Source: JANPIX01 sp031425195 (GTDB taxonomy: Bacteria > Pseudomonadota > Alphaproteobacteria > Rhodobacterales > Rhodobacteraceae). From it: 64,000 nucleotides of DNA. Position numbers and translations under genes: made by a program. The DNA lies in assembly GCA_031425195.1 (NCBI GenBank), contig JANPIX010000011.1:62001-126000 (forward strand). Reading direction: 5' to 3'. Positions 34,504-43,026 of this stretch are shown here, one piece after another. Positions within the stretch are counted from its first letter, which is position 1. Every line of letters begins with the position of its first letter. A model generated the notes under the pieces. The model saw only the letters and a list, made by a program, of their open reading frames with translations, did not search any database and was not told where the DNA came from.

Positions 34504-35402
34504 TGCATTACGGCTATGTCGGGCTGGGCAATCTGGGCGGGCATCTGGCGCAGAACCTGATCAACGCCGGGTTTCGCGTCACGGTGCATGACCTTGATCC
34601 CGCGCTGGCAAAACCGCACCTCGACAGCGGCGCGCACTGGGCCGACAGCGCCGAGGATCTGGCAGCGCAGGTCGACCACGTGTTTACCTGCCTGCCGTCC
34701 CCCGCGGCAAGCGAGGTCGTGCTGGCCCGCATGTTGCCCGTCCTGCGTAACGGCGCACACTGGATCGAAAACTCCACTTTGGGCCGCGACGACGTTCTGC
34801 GCCTGTCCGGTCTTGCCGCGACAAATCGCGTCCGGATGCTCGAAGCACCGGTGACGGGCGGCGTCCATCTGGCGGCGCGTGGTGAAATCACCGTTCTGGC
34901 GGGCGGCGACCGTGATCTGTATGACCTGCACCTGCCCGCCTTGCAGGCCATAGGCTCGCGCATCTTTCACATGGGGCCGCTTGGCTCGGCGGCGGTGATC
35001 AAGGTGATCACCAACATGCTGGCCTTCATCCACCTTGTCGCCGACGGCGAGGCGCTGATGCTTGCCAAACGCGGCGGTCTTGATCTGAAAACGGCGTGGG
35101 AGGCGATTGCCGCCTCATCCGGCAGCAGTTTCGTCCACGAAACCGAAGGCCAGCTTATCCTGAACGGCAGTTATGACATCGCCTTTTCGATGGATCTTGC
35201 GCTGAAAGACCTCGGGTTCGCGATGGGGTTCGGCCGCGAATTCGGCGTGCCCCTCGACCTTGCGGCAATGACGCAGCAAACCTTTCTGCGCGGCAAGGCG
35301 GCCTATGGCGGGCGCGCCCAATCCACCCAGATCGTCAAACTGCTCGAAGATGTCTTGGGAACTGACCTGCGCGCCCCCGGTTTTCCGGCGCGACTGGAAT
35401 AG
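34500..35402 (+). CDS. Beta-hydroxyacid dehydrogenase (3-hydroxyisobutyrate dehydrogenase family)
   Basis: A 300-residue NAD(P)-dependent dehydrogenase. Rossmann opening YGYVGLGNLGGHLAQNLINAGF, substrate motif EAPVTGGVHLAARGEITVLAGG and catalytic Lys in GSAAVIKVITNML are all present. The family includes 3-hydroxyisobutyrate, tartronate semialdehyde and related dehydrogenases. Two adjacent ATGs overlap the aldehyde dehydrogenase stop; either may be used. Last gene of the operon; it converges with the glycosyltransferase gene with only 4 bp between stops. Confidence 0.88.
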   Translation: MMHYGYVGLGNLGGHLAQNLINAGFRVTVHDLDPALAKPHLDSGAHWADSAEDLAAQVDHVFTCLPSPAASEVVLARMLPVLRNGAHWIENSTLGRDDVLRLSGLAATNRVRMLEAPVTGGVHLAARGEITVLAGGDRDLYDLHLPALQAIGSRIFHMGPLGSAAVIKVITNMLAFIHLVADGEALMLAKRGGLDLKTAWEAIAASSGSSFVHETEGQLILNGSYDIAFSMDLALKDLGFAMGFGREFGVPLDLAAMTQQTFLRGKAAYGGRAQSTQIVKLLEDVLGTDLRAPGFPARLE

Positions 35403-35406
35403 CGGG

Positions 35407-36468
35407 CTACCAGCTTTCCTGCAAGATCCACGCCTTACGCTCGGCCAGCGCGGGAATATCGCCCAGAGTCGTGATCCGGTCCTCATGGGCGGCACAAGCC
35501 GCGTCATGTATCGCCATCAATCGCGCGTCGGGCGCATACACGCGCTCATGAAAGGCGCGCGCCTTTGGCAGATGCCGGGCAAGACGGGATGTGTCGTCAT
35601 GATTTCTGTTCCGGACCCGCCAATAGGTCTGAGACACTTGTTTGTCTGCAACCACGACATCCCCGCGCAGCATCTTCATCAGGTAACTGTCCAGCGATCG
35701 AAGCGGAAAGTGGTCAAGCGAAACAAGACCATAGGTGCCCCTGCAATCAATCCCGTTTTCCGATGCGTCCGCCGCCAGACTGCCCAGAACGCGCCCCGAT
35801 CCGTCAAGCCAGCGGGCCGGGGGACCATGCCCGGAAAAATCAGGCCGATGGTTGCGGATCTTGCTGACAAGAGGCGACAGCCTCGTGATGGTCTTGACCC
35901 CGTGGCGCGCCTTGAACTTTCCGGGAGTTTCGGTTTCGTGCAACGGAAACTGCTCCGTGATCCAGCCCCGCGAATACGTCATCTGTCGGTTTGAACCGTG
36001 ATTAAGCTCTGTCATCGACAAGGCGTCGAACGGTCCCGACTTGCCAAACAACTCGGCAAGCGACTCCTGACCCGGACGCAGGTTGATGAATTCGTCCACA
36101 TCCATCGAAATTACGAAATCCGCCTCCCGGAACGCCCGCAAGTGGTGCAGATACGCCAAGGCGACGGGTTGATAGAAGGTGCTCCCTGTGGCCAGCGCCG
36201 GATTAGGCAGATGCGTGACTTCGCCCATGTCATGCAAATGGTCCAGCATCCGGTCGGTGCCGTCAGTGCAGTGATTGGTGAAAACCACAAAGTCCGTCAC
36301 TCCGATGGCGCGATGCCAGGCCAGCCATTCCAGAATGAACGGTCCCTCATCCTTCATGCAGGTGGTGACAAGAATGCGCGGGTTTTCAACTGGCCATTCC
36401 CGGAATTCCCGGTCAGTCAGTCCGCCTACCGCAGAGGACGCTTTGGTCCCAGTTTGAGAAGTCAGCAT
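35407..36468 (-). CDS. Glycosyltransferase (GT2/GT92-like)
   Basis: A 353-residue GT-A fold enzyme: RILVTTCMKDEGPFILEWLAWHRAIGV at the N-terminus, NHCTDGTDRMLDHL, the metal-binding FVISMDVDEFINL, and later YGLVSLDHFPLRS. It resembles the proteins at 49636 and 50694, so it is a dispersed paralogue. It would transfer a sugar to a polysaccharide, glycolipid or protein; the acceptor is unknown. ATG 36468 is the start that places the GT fold about 30 residues in; the open frame extends further upstream without homology. Confidence 0.85.
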   Translation of the reverse strand: MLTSQTGTKASSAVGGLTDREFREWPVENPRILVTTCMKDEGPFILEWLAWHRAIGVTDFVVFTNHCTDGTDRMLDHLHDMGEVTHLPNPALATGSTFYQPVALAYLHHLRAFREADFVISMDVDEFINLRPGQESLAELFGKSGPFDALSMTELNHGSNRQMTYSRGWITEQFPLHETETPGKFKARHGVKTITRLSPLVSKIRNHRPDFSGHGPPARWLDGSGRVLGSLAADASENGIDCRGTYGLVSLDHFPLRSLDSYLMKMLRGDVVVADKQVSQTYWRVRNRNHDDTSRLARHLPKARAFHERVYAPDARLMAIHDAACAAHEDRITTLGDIPALAERKAWILQESW

Positions 36469-36520
36469 GAACCCACCCGGCAAAACCTGCAACCAAGGCA
36501 CGGCATGCCTTTGAAAAAGG

Positions 36521-37210
36521 CTACAATGCCGCTTGTGTGTCCGACAAGGACAAAGGGATGATCTTGGCCAGAAGCGCCGCAGCCTGCCCCCCGGTATCGG
36601 CCAGCGCACTGCGGTCTTCGCCGGGGTGAAACCGCGCGCGCGTGGCCGTCGCCATCGGGGCAGGGGTGTGGATGATGATGTGCGGCCCGGTCTTGCGGGT
36701 TTCCGCTTGCCAGCTTTGCGCCAATGCAATCTGCGCTGCCTTGCTGGCCCCGTAAGCCCCAAAGAACGGCGTGCCGCTGCGCGGATCGTCCAGAAAAACC
36801 GCCACGCCCGCACCGGAGGCGCGCAGCAACGGATCAATCATCGGGATCAGAATGCCCGTTGCCCGCACATTGGTCGCAATCGACTTTTCCCAGTCTTTTG
36901 CATCCATCTGCCCGGCGGGGGCAAGCGGGGCTGCATGCACGGCGCTGTGCACCCACAGATCGGCCCGGCCCCAACGATCATGCACCGAACGGCACAGATG
37001 CCGCATTGCATCATCATTCGTCACGTCCATCGGCGCAAGCGTCAGCGCCCCGGTCGCGTGCGCCTGCTTCACCCGGTCATCAAGCTCTTCAAGCCCGCCA
37101 ACAGTGCGCGCCACCGCCACCACGTGCCAGCCCTGCCCAGCCAATGCCTCGGCCACGGCTGCCCCCAACCCGCGCGAGGCACCGGTAACAAGGGCAAGAC
37201 GTTGCGACAT
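36521..37210 (-). CDS. Short-chain dehydrogenase/reductase
   Basis: A 229-residue classical SDR: cofactor motif TGASRGLGAAVAEAL, PMDVTN, and catalytic YGASK (in FFGAYGASKAAQIA). The usual NNAG after strand 4 is replaced by VHSAVHAAP, so the sequence is somewhat divergent. The start is ATG 37210, directly before QRLALVTGAS. It lies downstream of purF on the same strand with a 98-bp gap and may share its transcript. The substrate is unknown. Confidence 0.88.
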   Translation of the reverse strand: MSQRLALVTGASRGLGAAVAEALAGQGWHVVAVARTVGGLEELDDRVKQAHATGALTLAPMDVTNDDAMRHLCRSVHDRWGRADLWVHSAVHAAPLAPAGQMDAKDWEKSIATNVRATGILIPMIDPLLRASGAGVAVFLDDPRSGTPFFGAYGASKAAQIALAQSWQAETRKTGPHIIIHTPAPMATATRARFHPGEDRSALADTGGQAAALLAKIIPLSLSDTQAAL

Positions 37211-37308
37211 GGCGACAAACCTTTTGGATACAGCATGGTGAAAAACTGGGGCGGGCATATGTCAGTCGTCCTGAAACGACAAGACCACCCGCCGCGATGA
37301 CAGCCGCG

Positions 37309-38775
37309 CTATTCGGCGGCTTTCATCTGGAATCCTTCTTCGATCTTGTCCGATGGGGCGACAGGGTACTGCCCTGAAAAACACGCATCGCAGAACTGCG
37401 GACTTTCGTTGTTGCGCCCCTGTGCCGCTCCCGCCGCACGGTACAGACCGTCCAGCGACACGAACTTAAGGCTGTCAACGCCGATCCACGCCCGCATTTC
37501 CTCTTCGCTCATCGTGGCGGCAAGAAGTTTCGAACGTTCAGGCGTGTCGACGCCGTAAAAGCACGGCCAGGCTGTCGGCGGCGACGCGATGCGGAAGTGC
37601 ACCTCTGCGGCCCCCGCCTCAAGGATCATTTCCTTGATCTTGCGGCTGGTCGTGCCACGCACCACGGAATCGTCCACCAGAACCACCCGCTTGCCCTTGA
37701 TAAGCGACCGATTGACGTTCAGTTTCAACCGCACGCCCATGTTGCGGATCTGCTCGGTCGGTTCGATGAAGGTCCGGCCCATGTACTGATTACGGATGAT
37801 CCCCATGGCATAGGGTATCCCGGATTCCTGACTGAACCCGATGGCGGCGGGCGTGCCGCTGTCGGGCACCGGGCAGACAAGGTCAGCCTCCACCGGCGCC
37901 TCGCGGGCCAGTTCAACGCCGATCTGACGCCGCGTTTCATACACCGAGGTGCCGCCCAGAATACTGTCGGGGCGGCTGAAATACACCTTTTCAAAGATGC
38001 AGAACCGCGACGACGCCTGCCCGAACGGGCGGGACGAGGTGATGCCGGTATCGTCGATCACCACCATTTCGCCCGGCTCGATCTCGCGCACGAAATCGGC
38101 CCCGATGATGTCAAGCCCACAGGTTTCCGAACTCAGCGCCCAGCCCTCGCCAACCCGTCCCAGAACCAAGGGCCGCACGCCAAGCGCGTCGCGCACACCG
38201 ATCAGTTTCGACCGGGTCATGGCTACAATCGAAAACGCCCCTTCGACGCGGCGCAGCGCGTCCTTGATGCGTTCGGAATGGTTCTTCTGAATGGATCGCG
38301 CCATCAGGTGAATGATGCATTCGCTGTCGGACGACGATTGAAAGATCGACCCGCGTTCAATCAACTCGCGGCGCAGGGCGGCGGCATTGGTCAGGTTACC
38401 GTTGTGCGCAATGGCGCAGCCGCCCATCGAAAACTCGCCGAAAAACGGCTGCACGTCGCGGATCGCCGTGGCCCCTTTCGAACCCGCGGTGGAATACCGG
38501 ACATGCCCGATGGCCAATGGCCCGGGCAGGGTGTCCATCAGCGCCGCATTGGTGAAATTGTCGCGCACATACCCGAATCGCCGGGCAGAATTGAACCCGT
38601 GTACCGGATCGTGGCTGACGATCCCGCCCGCCTCTTGGCCGCGATGTTGCAAGGCGTGCAGTCCCAAAGCCACGAAATTCGCTGCATCCGCCACGCCAAC
38701 GACGCCAAACACGCCACATTCCTCGCGCAGCTTGTCTCCATCGATGTCGGGATCAAAGGGATGGCGAAACATCAT
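37309..38775 (-). CDS. purF: Amidophosphoribosyltransferase
   Basis: A 488-residue enzyme of the first committed step of purine synthesis (PRPP plus glutamine to phosphoribosylamine). The mature glutaminase Cys follows a short propeptide: KLREECGVFGVVGVAD. The PRPP loop is VVLVDDSVVRGTTS, and GNLTNAAALR is the glutaminase motif. AGGAGG stands eight bases before ATG 38775. It is preceded by cvpA, as in many proteobacteria. Confidence 0.97.
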   Translation of the reverse strand: MMFRHPFDPDIDGDKLREECGVFGVVGVADAANFVALGLHALQHRGQEAGGIVSHDPVHGFNSARRFGYVRDNFTNAALMDTLPGPLAIGHVRYSTAGSKGATAIRDVQPFFGEFSMGGCAIAHNGNLTNAAALRRELIERGSIFQSSSDSECIIHLMARSIQKNHSERIKDALRRVEGAFSIVAMTRSKLIGVRDALGVRPLVLGRVGEGWALSSETCGLDIIGADFVREIEPGEMVVIDDTGITSSRPFGQASSRFCIFEKVYFSRPDSILGGTSVYETRRQIGVELAREAPVEADLVCPVPDSGTPAAIGFSQESGIPYAMGIIRNQYMGRTFIEPTEQIRNMGVRLKLNVNRSLIKGKRVVLVDDSVVRGTTSRKIKEMILEAGAAEVHFRIASPPTAWPCFYGVDTPERSKLLAATMSEEEMRAWIGVDSLKFVSLDGLYRAAGAAQGRNNESPQFCDACFSGQYPVAPSDKIEEGFQMKAAE

Positions 38776-38862
38776 AAGATAAGCCTCCTGGTCCGGCAGG
38801 GCCGTCAGCGTTGCTTTAAGCTTTTGCGGCCCAAGTGTCACGCCCCCAAAGGGTGCAACCCA

Positions 38863-39516
38863 TCAGTTGTTGGCGGGCGGTGTCGTGGTCGCACCGTCGG
38901 CAGGCACATCGGTCGCGGGGGCCGTACCATCAGCAGGCAGCGTCGCGTCAACGGGCGCGTCGGTCACGGTGCAGCTGTTCACCAGCCGCTCATACTGTTG
39001 CACGATCCAGCCGGGCGCATCATCGGGGATCATGTCATCCACCCGCGCCTGAACCGAAGCGAACAGCTTGGCCGAGCGGGAGTTGTCGATATCCGGAATG
39101 GTGTTTTCGGCGACGGCACGATCATAAACAATGAACGCCACCGCAACGAGGAGCAAGCCACGCGCGACCCCGAACAGAAAGCCAAGTCCCTGATCGATAC
39201 CGCCAAGCGCCGTGCGTTGAATGGCCGAAGAAAACAGCGGAGTGAACAGCGCCGCAACCACAAGCGCCAGCGCAAAGACGGCGGCGAAGGCGGCGATGAT
39301 CGACAACTCGCAACTGTCACCCAGAAATTCGCCCAGAACGGGCACTTCCTTGATCAGCGGCTGCGCCTGTGGCGCGAACAGAAAGGCAAGGAAGGCGGCC
39401 CCGACCCACCCGAGGATCGCCATGGCTTCCCGGACCAGACCACGCGAATATGCCAAAATGGCCGACAACAGGATAACAACCGCAACAACCGCGTCAACGA
39501 TCGTAAAGCCTTCCAT
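38863..39516 (-). CDS. cvpA: CvpA family membrane protein
   Basis: A 217-residue inner-membrane protein with four hydrophobic helices (VDAVVAVVILLSAILAYSRGLVREAM, ILGWVGAAFLAFLFAP, IIAAFAAVFALALVVAALF, GFLFGVARGLLLVAVAFIVYD, each shown in part) and a Thr/Pro/Ala-rich C-terminal tail ending in TTTPPANN. CvpA is needed for colicin V production and for bile/envelope stress tolerance in enterics; the molecular role is unclear. It lies between radA and purF on the same strand, a conserved order. Confidence 0.92.
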   Translation of the reverse strand: MEGFTIVDAVVAVVILLSAILAYSRGLVREAMAILGWVGAAFLAFLFAPQAQPLIKEVPVLGEFLGDSCELSIIAAFAAVFALALVVAALFTPLFSSAIQRTALGGIDQGLGFLFGVARGLLLVAVAFIVYDRAVAENTIPDIDNSRSAKLFASVQARVDDMIPDDAPGWIVQQYERLVNSCTVTDAPVDATLPADGTAPATDVPADGATTTPPANN

Positions 39517-39534
39517 ACCGCTCTCCTTCAGGGA

Positions 39535-40893
39535 CTAGCCGGCGCCGAACATCTCGCCCACAAAGGCGGTCAGATCGGCGAAGGCACGCACCTGTATTCC
39601 ATCATTCGTGACCGACTTTGTCCCCGTCGGCGCAATTGCCTGTGAGAAACCAAGTTTCGACGCCTCTTTCAACCTGTTTTCAGTCTGAACCGCAGGGCGG
39701 AGCGCGCCGGACAGGCTGATCTCTCCGAAAAGCACAGTATCTGGCGGAATTGCCACATCCTCACGCGCAGAAAGAAGGGCGGCTGCCACGGCAAGATCGG
39801 CGGCAGGTTCGTTGACACGCAGGCCGCCCGCGACGTTCAGGAAAACGTCCAGCCCGGTGAACGGCACGCCACAGCGCGCCTCAAGCACCGCAAGAATGGT
39901 CGAAAGACGCCCGGAATCGATACCCACCACTGTGCGCCGGGGCGTGCCAAGGGTCGACGGTGCCACCAGCGCCTGAATCTCGGTCAGAACAGGCCGCGTG
40001 CCCTCGATGCCTGCAAACACGGCAGACCCCGGCACCGGATTGCCCCGATCCGACAGGAACAGCGCCGACGGGTTCGGAACCTCGGCCAGACCGGCCCCTG
40101 TCATTTCGAACACGCCGATTTCGTCGGCCGGGCCGAACCGGTTCTTCACCGCCCGCAGGATGCGAAACTGATGCCCGCGCTCACCCTCGAAATACAATAC
40201 CGTATCGACCATGTGCTCCACCACGCGCGGCCCCGCGATCTGGCCGTCCTTGGTCACATGGCCCACAAGAATAATGGCGACACCGCGCCGCTTGGCAAAG
40301 CTGACGAGTTCATGGGCCGCCGCACGCACCTGCGCCACCGATCCCGGTGCGCTTTCCACGGTGTCGAGCCACATGGTCTGGATCGAATCGATCACCGCCA
40401 GCCCCGGCCTTTCGGCGTCAAGCGTGGTCAGGATGTCGCGCAGGTTCGTCTCGGCGGCAAGCGACACCGGCGCATCAGCAAGCCCCAACCTCTGCGCGCG
40501 CATCCGCACCTGTGCGGTGGCCTCTTCGCCCGAAACATACAGGCACTTCATCCCGCCCCGCGCAAAACTGGCCGTCGCCTGCAGCAGCAAGGTGGATTTG
40601 CCGATGCCCGGATCACCCCCCACAAGGATGGCCGAGGCGGGAACAAGCCCGCCGCCCAGCACCCGATCCAATTCGCTGATCCCCGATCCGGCGCGCGGCG
40701 GCAAAGGTTCATCCGTGGCAAGATCAGACAGGGTGATGGTCCGCCCTTTTGCACCAAGTGCCTTTGGCCCCGTGGATAGAGCAGATTCTTCCTGGATGGA
40801 ATTCCACGCCCCGCAAGCATCACAGCGCCCCGACCATTTGGTATGGGGCGCACCGCAGGATTGGCAGACGAATTGAGGTGAGGATTTTGCCAT
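39535..40893 (-). CDS. radA: DNA repair protein RadA
   Basis: A 452-residue RadA/Sms recombination ATPase. An N-terminal zinc finger (CQSCGAPHTKWSGRCDACGAW) is followed by a RecA-type core with Walker A GGDPGIGKSTLLLQ, the RadA-specific KNRFG motif (RAVKNRFGPADE) and a Lon-like C-terminal domain. It drives branch migration in recombination intermediates. It precedes cvpA by 18 bp and is likely co-transcribed with cvpA-purF. Confidence 0.97.
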   Translation of the reverse strand: MAKSSPQFVCQSCGAPHTKWSGRCDACGAWNSIQEESALSTGPKALGAKGRTITLSDLATDEPLPPRAGSGISELDRVLGGGLVPASAILVGGDPGIGKSTLLLQATASFARGGMKCLYVSGEEATAQVRMRAQRLGLADAPVSLAAETNLRDILTTLDAERPGLAVIDSIQTMWLDTVESAPGSVAQVRAAAHELVSFAKRRGVAIILVGHVTKDGQIAGPRVVEHMVDTVLYFEGERGHQFRILRAVKNRFGPADEIGVFEMTGAGLAEVPNPSALFLSDRGNPVPGSAVFAGIEGTRPVLTEIQALVAPSTLGTPRRTVVGIDSGRLSTILAVLEARCGVPFTGLDVFLNVAGGLRVNEPAADLAVAAALLSAREDVAIPPDTVLFGEISLSGALRPAVQTENRLKEASKLGFSQAIAPTGTKSVTNDGIQVRAFADLTAFVGEMFGAG

Positions 40894-40945
40894 GGCCTTT
40901 CATGGCGCGGAACCGAAGGCGGGGCAAGGGATGCCTGATCCGATA

Positions 40946-40990
40946 GTGCCGCTTGCGCGGCACGCCCTTTTCGGCGCCGCTGCGCGGCGT
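40946..40990. repeat. Two tandem GC-rich hairpins downstream of pqiA
   Basis: GTGCCGC-TTGC-GCGGCAC (40946-40963) and CGCCGC-TGC-GCGGCG (about 40975-40989) lie in the 133-bp gap between radA and pqiA. They are perfect small dyads without a good T-run for pqiA and could be a REP-like element or 3'-end stabiliser. No coding sequence is seen in this gap. Confidence 0.5.
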
Positions 40991-41001
40991 GTGCCTGCAG
41001 C

Positions 41002-41025
41002 GCGGATATTTGGGCAAAGAGGATG
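41002..41025 (-). repeat. Short 3'-end motif, copy 2
   Basis: On the minus strand, immediately after the pqiA stop codon, the sequence contains CTTTGCCCAAATATCC, matching 21 of 24 positions of the copy at 16345-16368. As there, it lies at a gene's 3' end and is followed by GC-rich hairpins. Confidence 0.6.
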
Positions 41026-41026
41026 A

Positions 41027-41470
41027 TTACCGTCTGTCGGACAGAAATCCGATGGCCGCGGAGGCGAGGATGCAGGCGGTGAACAAATAAAGGCCCCAGG
41101 CAACCTCGACTGTGGCATAGCCGACGCCCTTGACCACGACGATGTAGATGGCGATCAGAAAGATGTCGGCCATGGCGAGTTTGCCCAGAATATGGAGCGC
41201 GGGCAGCACCTTGGGCGACAAAAGCCCAAAGTGAAGAAGGGCCAGCCCAATGGTTTTAAGATAGGGCGCGAAAAGGGCGAAGGCGGTGACAAGCAAGGCC
41301 AGCGGAATGTCGGAGGTCCAGAGCGACTGAAGCCCGGTCAGGACCGAGATTTCCGAAAGGCCGAACAGCGGCAGCAAACCCGCCCGCATCAGGGGCGCGA
41401 ACCACGCAACCGGAAACAGGACAAGCAGGGCAAGATTGGAGAGTTTCAAGAGGGAAGGCGCCTGCGTCAT
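41027..41470 (-). CDS. Paraquat-inducible protein A family membrane protein
   Basis: A 147-residue PqiA-type protein with four hydrophobic segments (NLALLVLFPVAWFAPLM, IPLALLVTAFALFAPYLKTI, ADIFLIAIYIVVV, AWGLYLFTACILASAAIGF). PqiA domains in E. coli are twice as long and work with MCE-domain PqiB in lipid trafficking; this is a single-domain version. It follows the MlaF-type ATPase by 27 bp on the same strand, pointing to one lipid transport system. ATG 41470 is preferred over an upstream TTG. Confidence 0.82.
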   Translation of the reverse strand: MTQAPSLLKLSNLALLVLFPVAWFAPLMRAGLLPLFGLSEISVLTGLQSLWTSDIPLALLVTAFALFAPYLKTIGLALLHFGLLSPKVLPALHILGKLAMADIFLIAIYIVVVKGVGYATVEVAWGLYLFTACILASAAIGFLSDRR

Positions 41471-41497
41471 CTGCCGGCCCAATCCGTCTGCCGGGTA

Positions 41498-42244
41498 TCA
41501 GCGCACACTTTCAATCGGTCCATCGGCGCGCCCGTGGATGAATTGCTGCACATAGGGGTCGTCAGTCGCGTCCATGTCGGCCACCGGCCCGGTCCAGCGT
41601 ATTACCCCGCCGTGCAGCATAGCCACATTGTCGGCAATCGCACGCACCGAACTCATGTCATGGGTGATCGTCATGGCGGTGGCCCCCATTTCGGTCACGA
41701 TTTCCCGGATCAGCGCATTGATGACGCCCGACATGATCGGGTCAAGGCCCGTTGTGGGTTCGTCAAAAAAGATGATTGCGGGCTCGGCAGCAATGGCGCG
41801 GGCAAGGCCCACGCGTTTCTGCATCCCGCCCGACAATTCGCCGGGGAACAGATCGGCCACCTGTGGCCCAAGGCCCACGCGGCGCAGTTTTCCCAAGGCG
41901 ATGGCGCGCGCCTCGTCTTTCGGGCGCTTGCCCACGCCGCGCATCAGGCGAAAGGCCACGTTTTCCCAGACCCGCAGACTGTCAAACAGCGCCCCGCCCT
42001 GAAACAACATGCCAAAGCGCGCCAGAAACGCATCTCTGTCGCCGCGCGTCACATCCTGACCGTTCAGGGTGATGCTGCCCCGGTCCGGGCGCACGAGGCC
42101 CAGAATGGATTTGAGCAGGACGGATTTGCCCGTGCCCGATCCGCCGATGATCACCATGCTGGTGCCCGACTGGATGGTCAGATCGGCCCCCTGCAGAACC
42201 CGGTTCGACCCAAAGGCCTTGTGGACGCCGGAAAGCTCGATCAT
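41498..42244 (-). CDS. mlaF: MlaF-type phospholipid ABC transporter ATPase
   Basis: A 248-residue ATPase: Walker A GGSGTGKSVLLKS, signature ELSGGMQKRVGLARAI, Walker B IIFFDEPTTGLDP, H-switch ITHDMSSVR. GMQKRV and the VGKRPKDEA insertion are typical of MlaF. It works with the MlaE-type permease, whose stop it overlaps by 4 bp, in moving phospholipid between inner and outer membranes. The MCE-domain gene mlaD is not present nearby. Confidence 0.92.
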   Translation of the reverse strand: MIELSGVHKAFGSNRVLQGADLTIQSGTSMVIIGGSGTGKSVLLKSILGLVRPDRGSITLNGQDVTRGDRDAFLARFGMLFQGGALFDSLRVWENVAFRLMRGVGKRPKDEARAIALGKLRRVGLGPQVADLFPGELSGGMQKRVGLARAIAAEPAIIFFDEPTTGLDPIMSGVINALIREIVTEMGATAMTITHDMSSVRAIADNVAMLHGGVIRWTGPVADMDATDDPYVQQFIHGRADGPIESVR

Positions 42245-43026
42245 GTGCCGAACAACACGGATGTGAGCACGAAATTCGCGGCCAGGATCAGGATTGATGC
42301 GGCTGCAACCGCCGTCTTGGTGGCTTGCCCCACGCCCATCGCTCCGCGCCCGGATTGCATCCCGTGGTAACACCCAACCAGCGTGGCGATGAACCCGAAG
42401 GCGGCCCCCTTGATCAGGGACGACACGATGTCGGGGGTTTCCAGAAAATCGACCGTGTTCTGGATGTAACTCGCCCGGTTGAACCCCAATTGCCCGGTGG
42501 CGACCAGAAACCCGCCCATGATCCCGATGGCGTCGCCCACGGCGGTCAACAACGGCACCGTCAGGAAACCCGCCAGAACGCGGGGCACTGTCAGGTATTT
42601 CAACGGGTTGGTCGAAAGCGTCACCAGCGCGTCGATCTGTTCTGTCACCTTCATCGTGGCGATTTCGGCGGCGATGGACGATGTGACCCGTGCCGCGATC
42701 ATCAGCCCCACCAGAACGGGCCCAAGTTCGCGCACCATGCCGATGGCCACGATCTGCGGCACCACAGCCTCGGCACTGAACCGCTGGCCACCTGCATAGA
42801 TTTGCAGGGCCAACGCGCCGCCGGTGAACAAGGCCGTGAGGCCAACCACTGGCAGCGACAGCCAGCCCACTTGCAACAGGGCCGTCAGGAACTCGCGGAA
42901 ATAGAACGGCGGGCGCACCAAATGCGACAGCACTGCAGCGGCATACAGCGCCAGCCGGCCGATGCCAGCCAGAAACCCCAGCACGACCCGGCCAAGGGCC
43001 GCGACGGGCGACAGAACCGACGTCAT
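42241..43026 (-). CDS. mlaE: MlaE-type permease
   Basis: A 261-residue inner-membrane permease with five to six hydrophobic helices. The MlaE signature is clear: LYAAAVLSHLVRPPFYFREFL, ARVTSSIAAEIATMKVTEQIDAL (split at residue 20 here), and PRVLAGFLTVPLLT. It overlaps mlaF and the alanine racemase gene, both by 4 bp, so alr-mlaE-mlaF-pqiA form one operon. Confidence 0.94.
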   Translation of the reverse strand: MTSVLSPVAALGRVVLGFLAGIGRLALYAAAVLSHLVRPPFYFREFLTALLQVGWLSLPVVGLTALFTGGALALQIYAGGQRFSAEAVVPQIVAIGMVRELGPVLVGLMIAARVTSSIAAEIATMKVTEQIDALVTLSTNPLKYLTVPRVLAGFLTVPLLTAVGDAIGIMGGFLVATGQLGFNRASYIQNTVDFLETPDIVSSLIKGAAFGFIATLVGCYHGMQSGRGAMGVGQATKTAVAAASILILAANFVLTSVLFGT

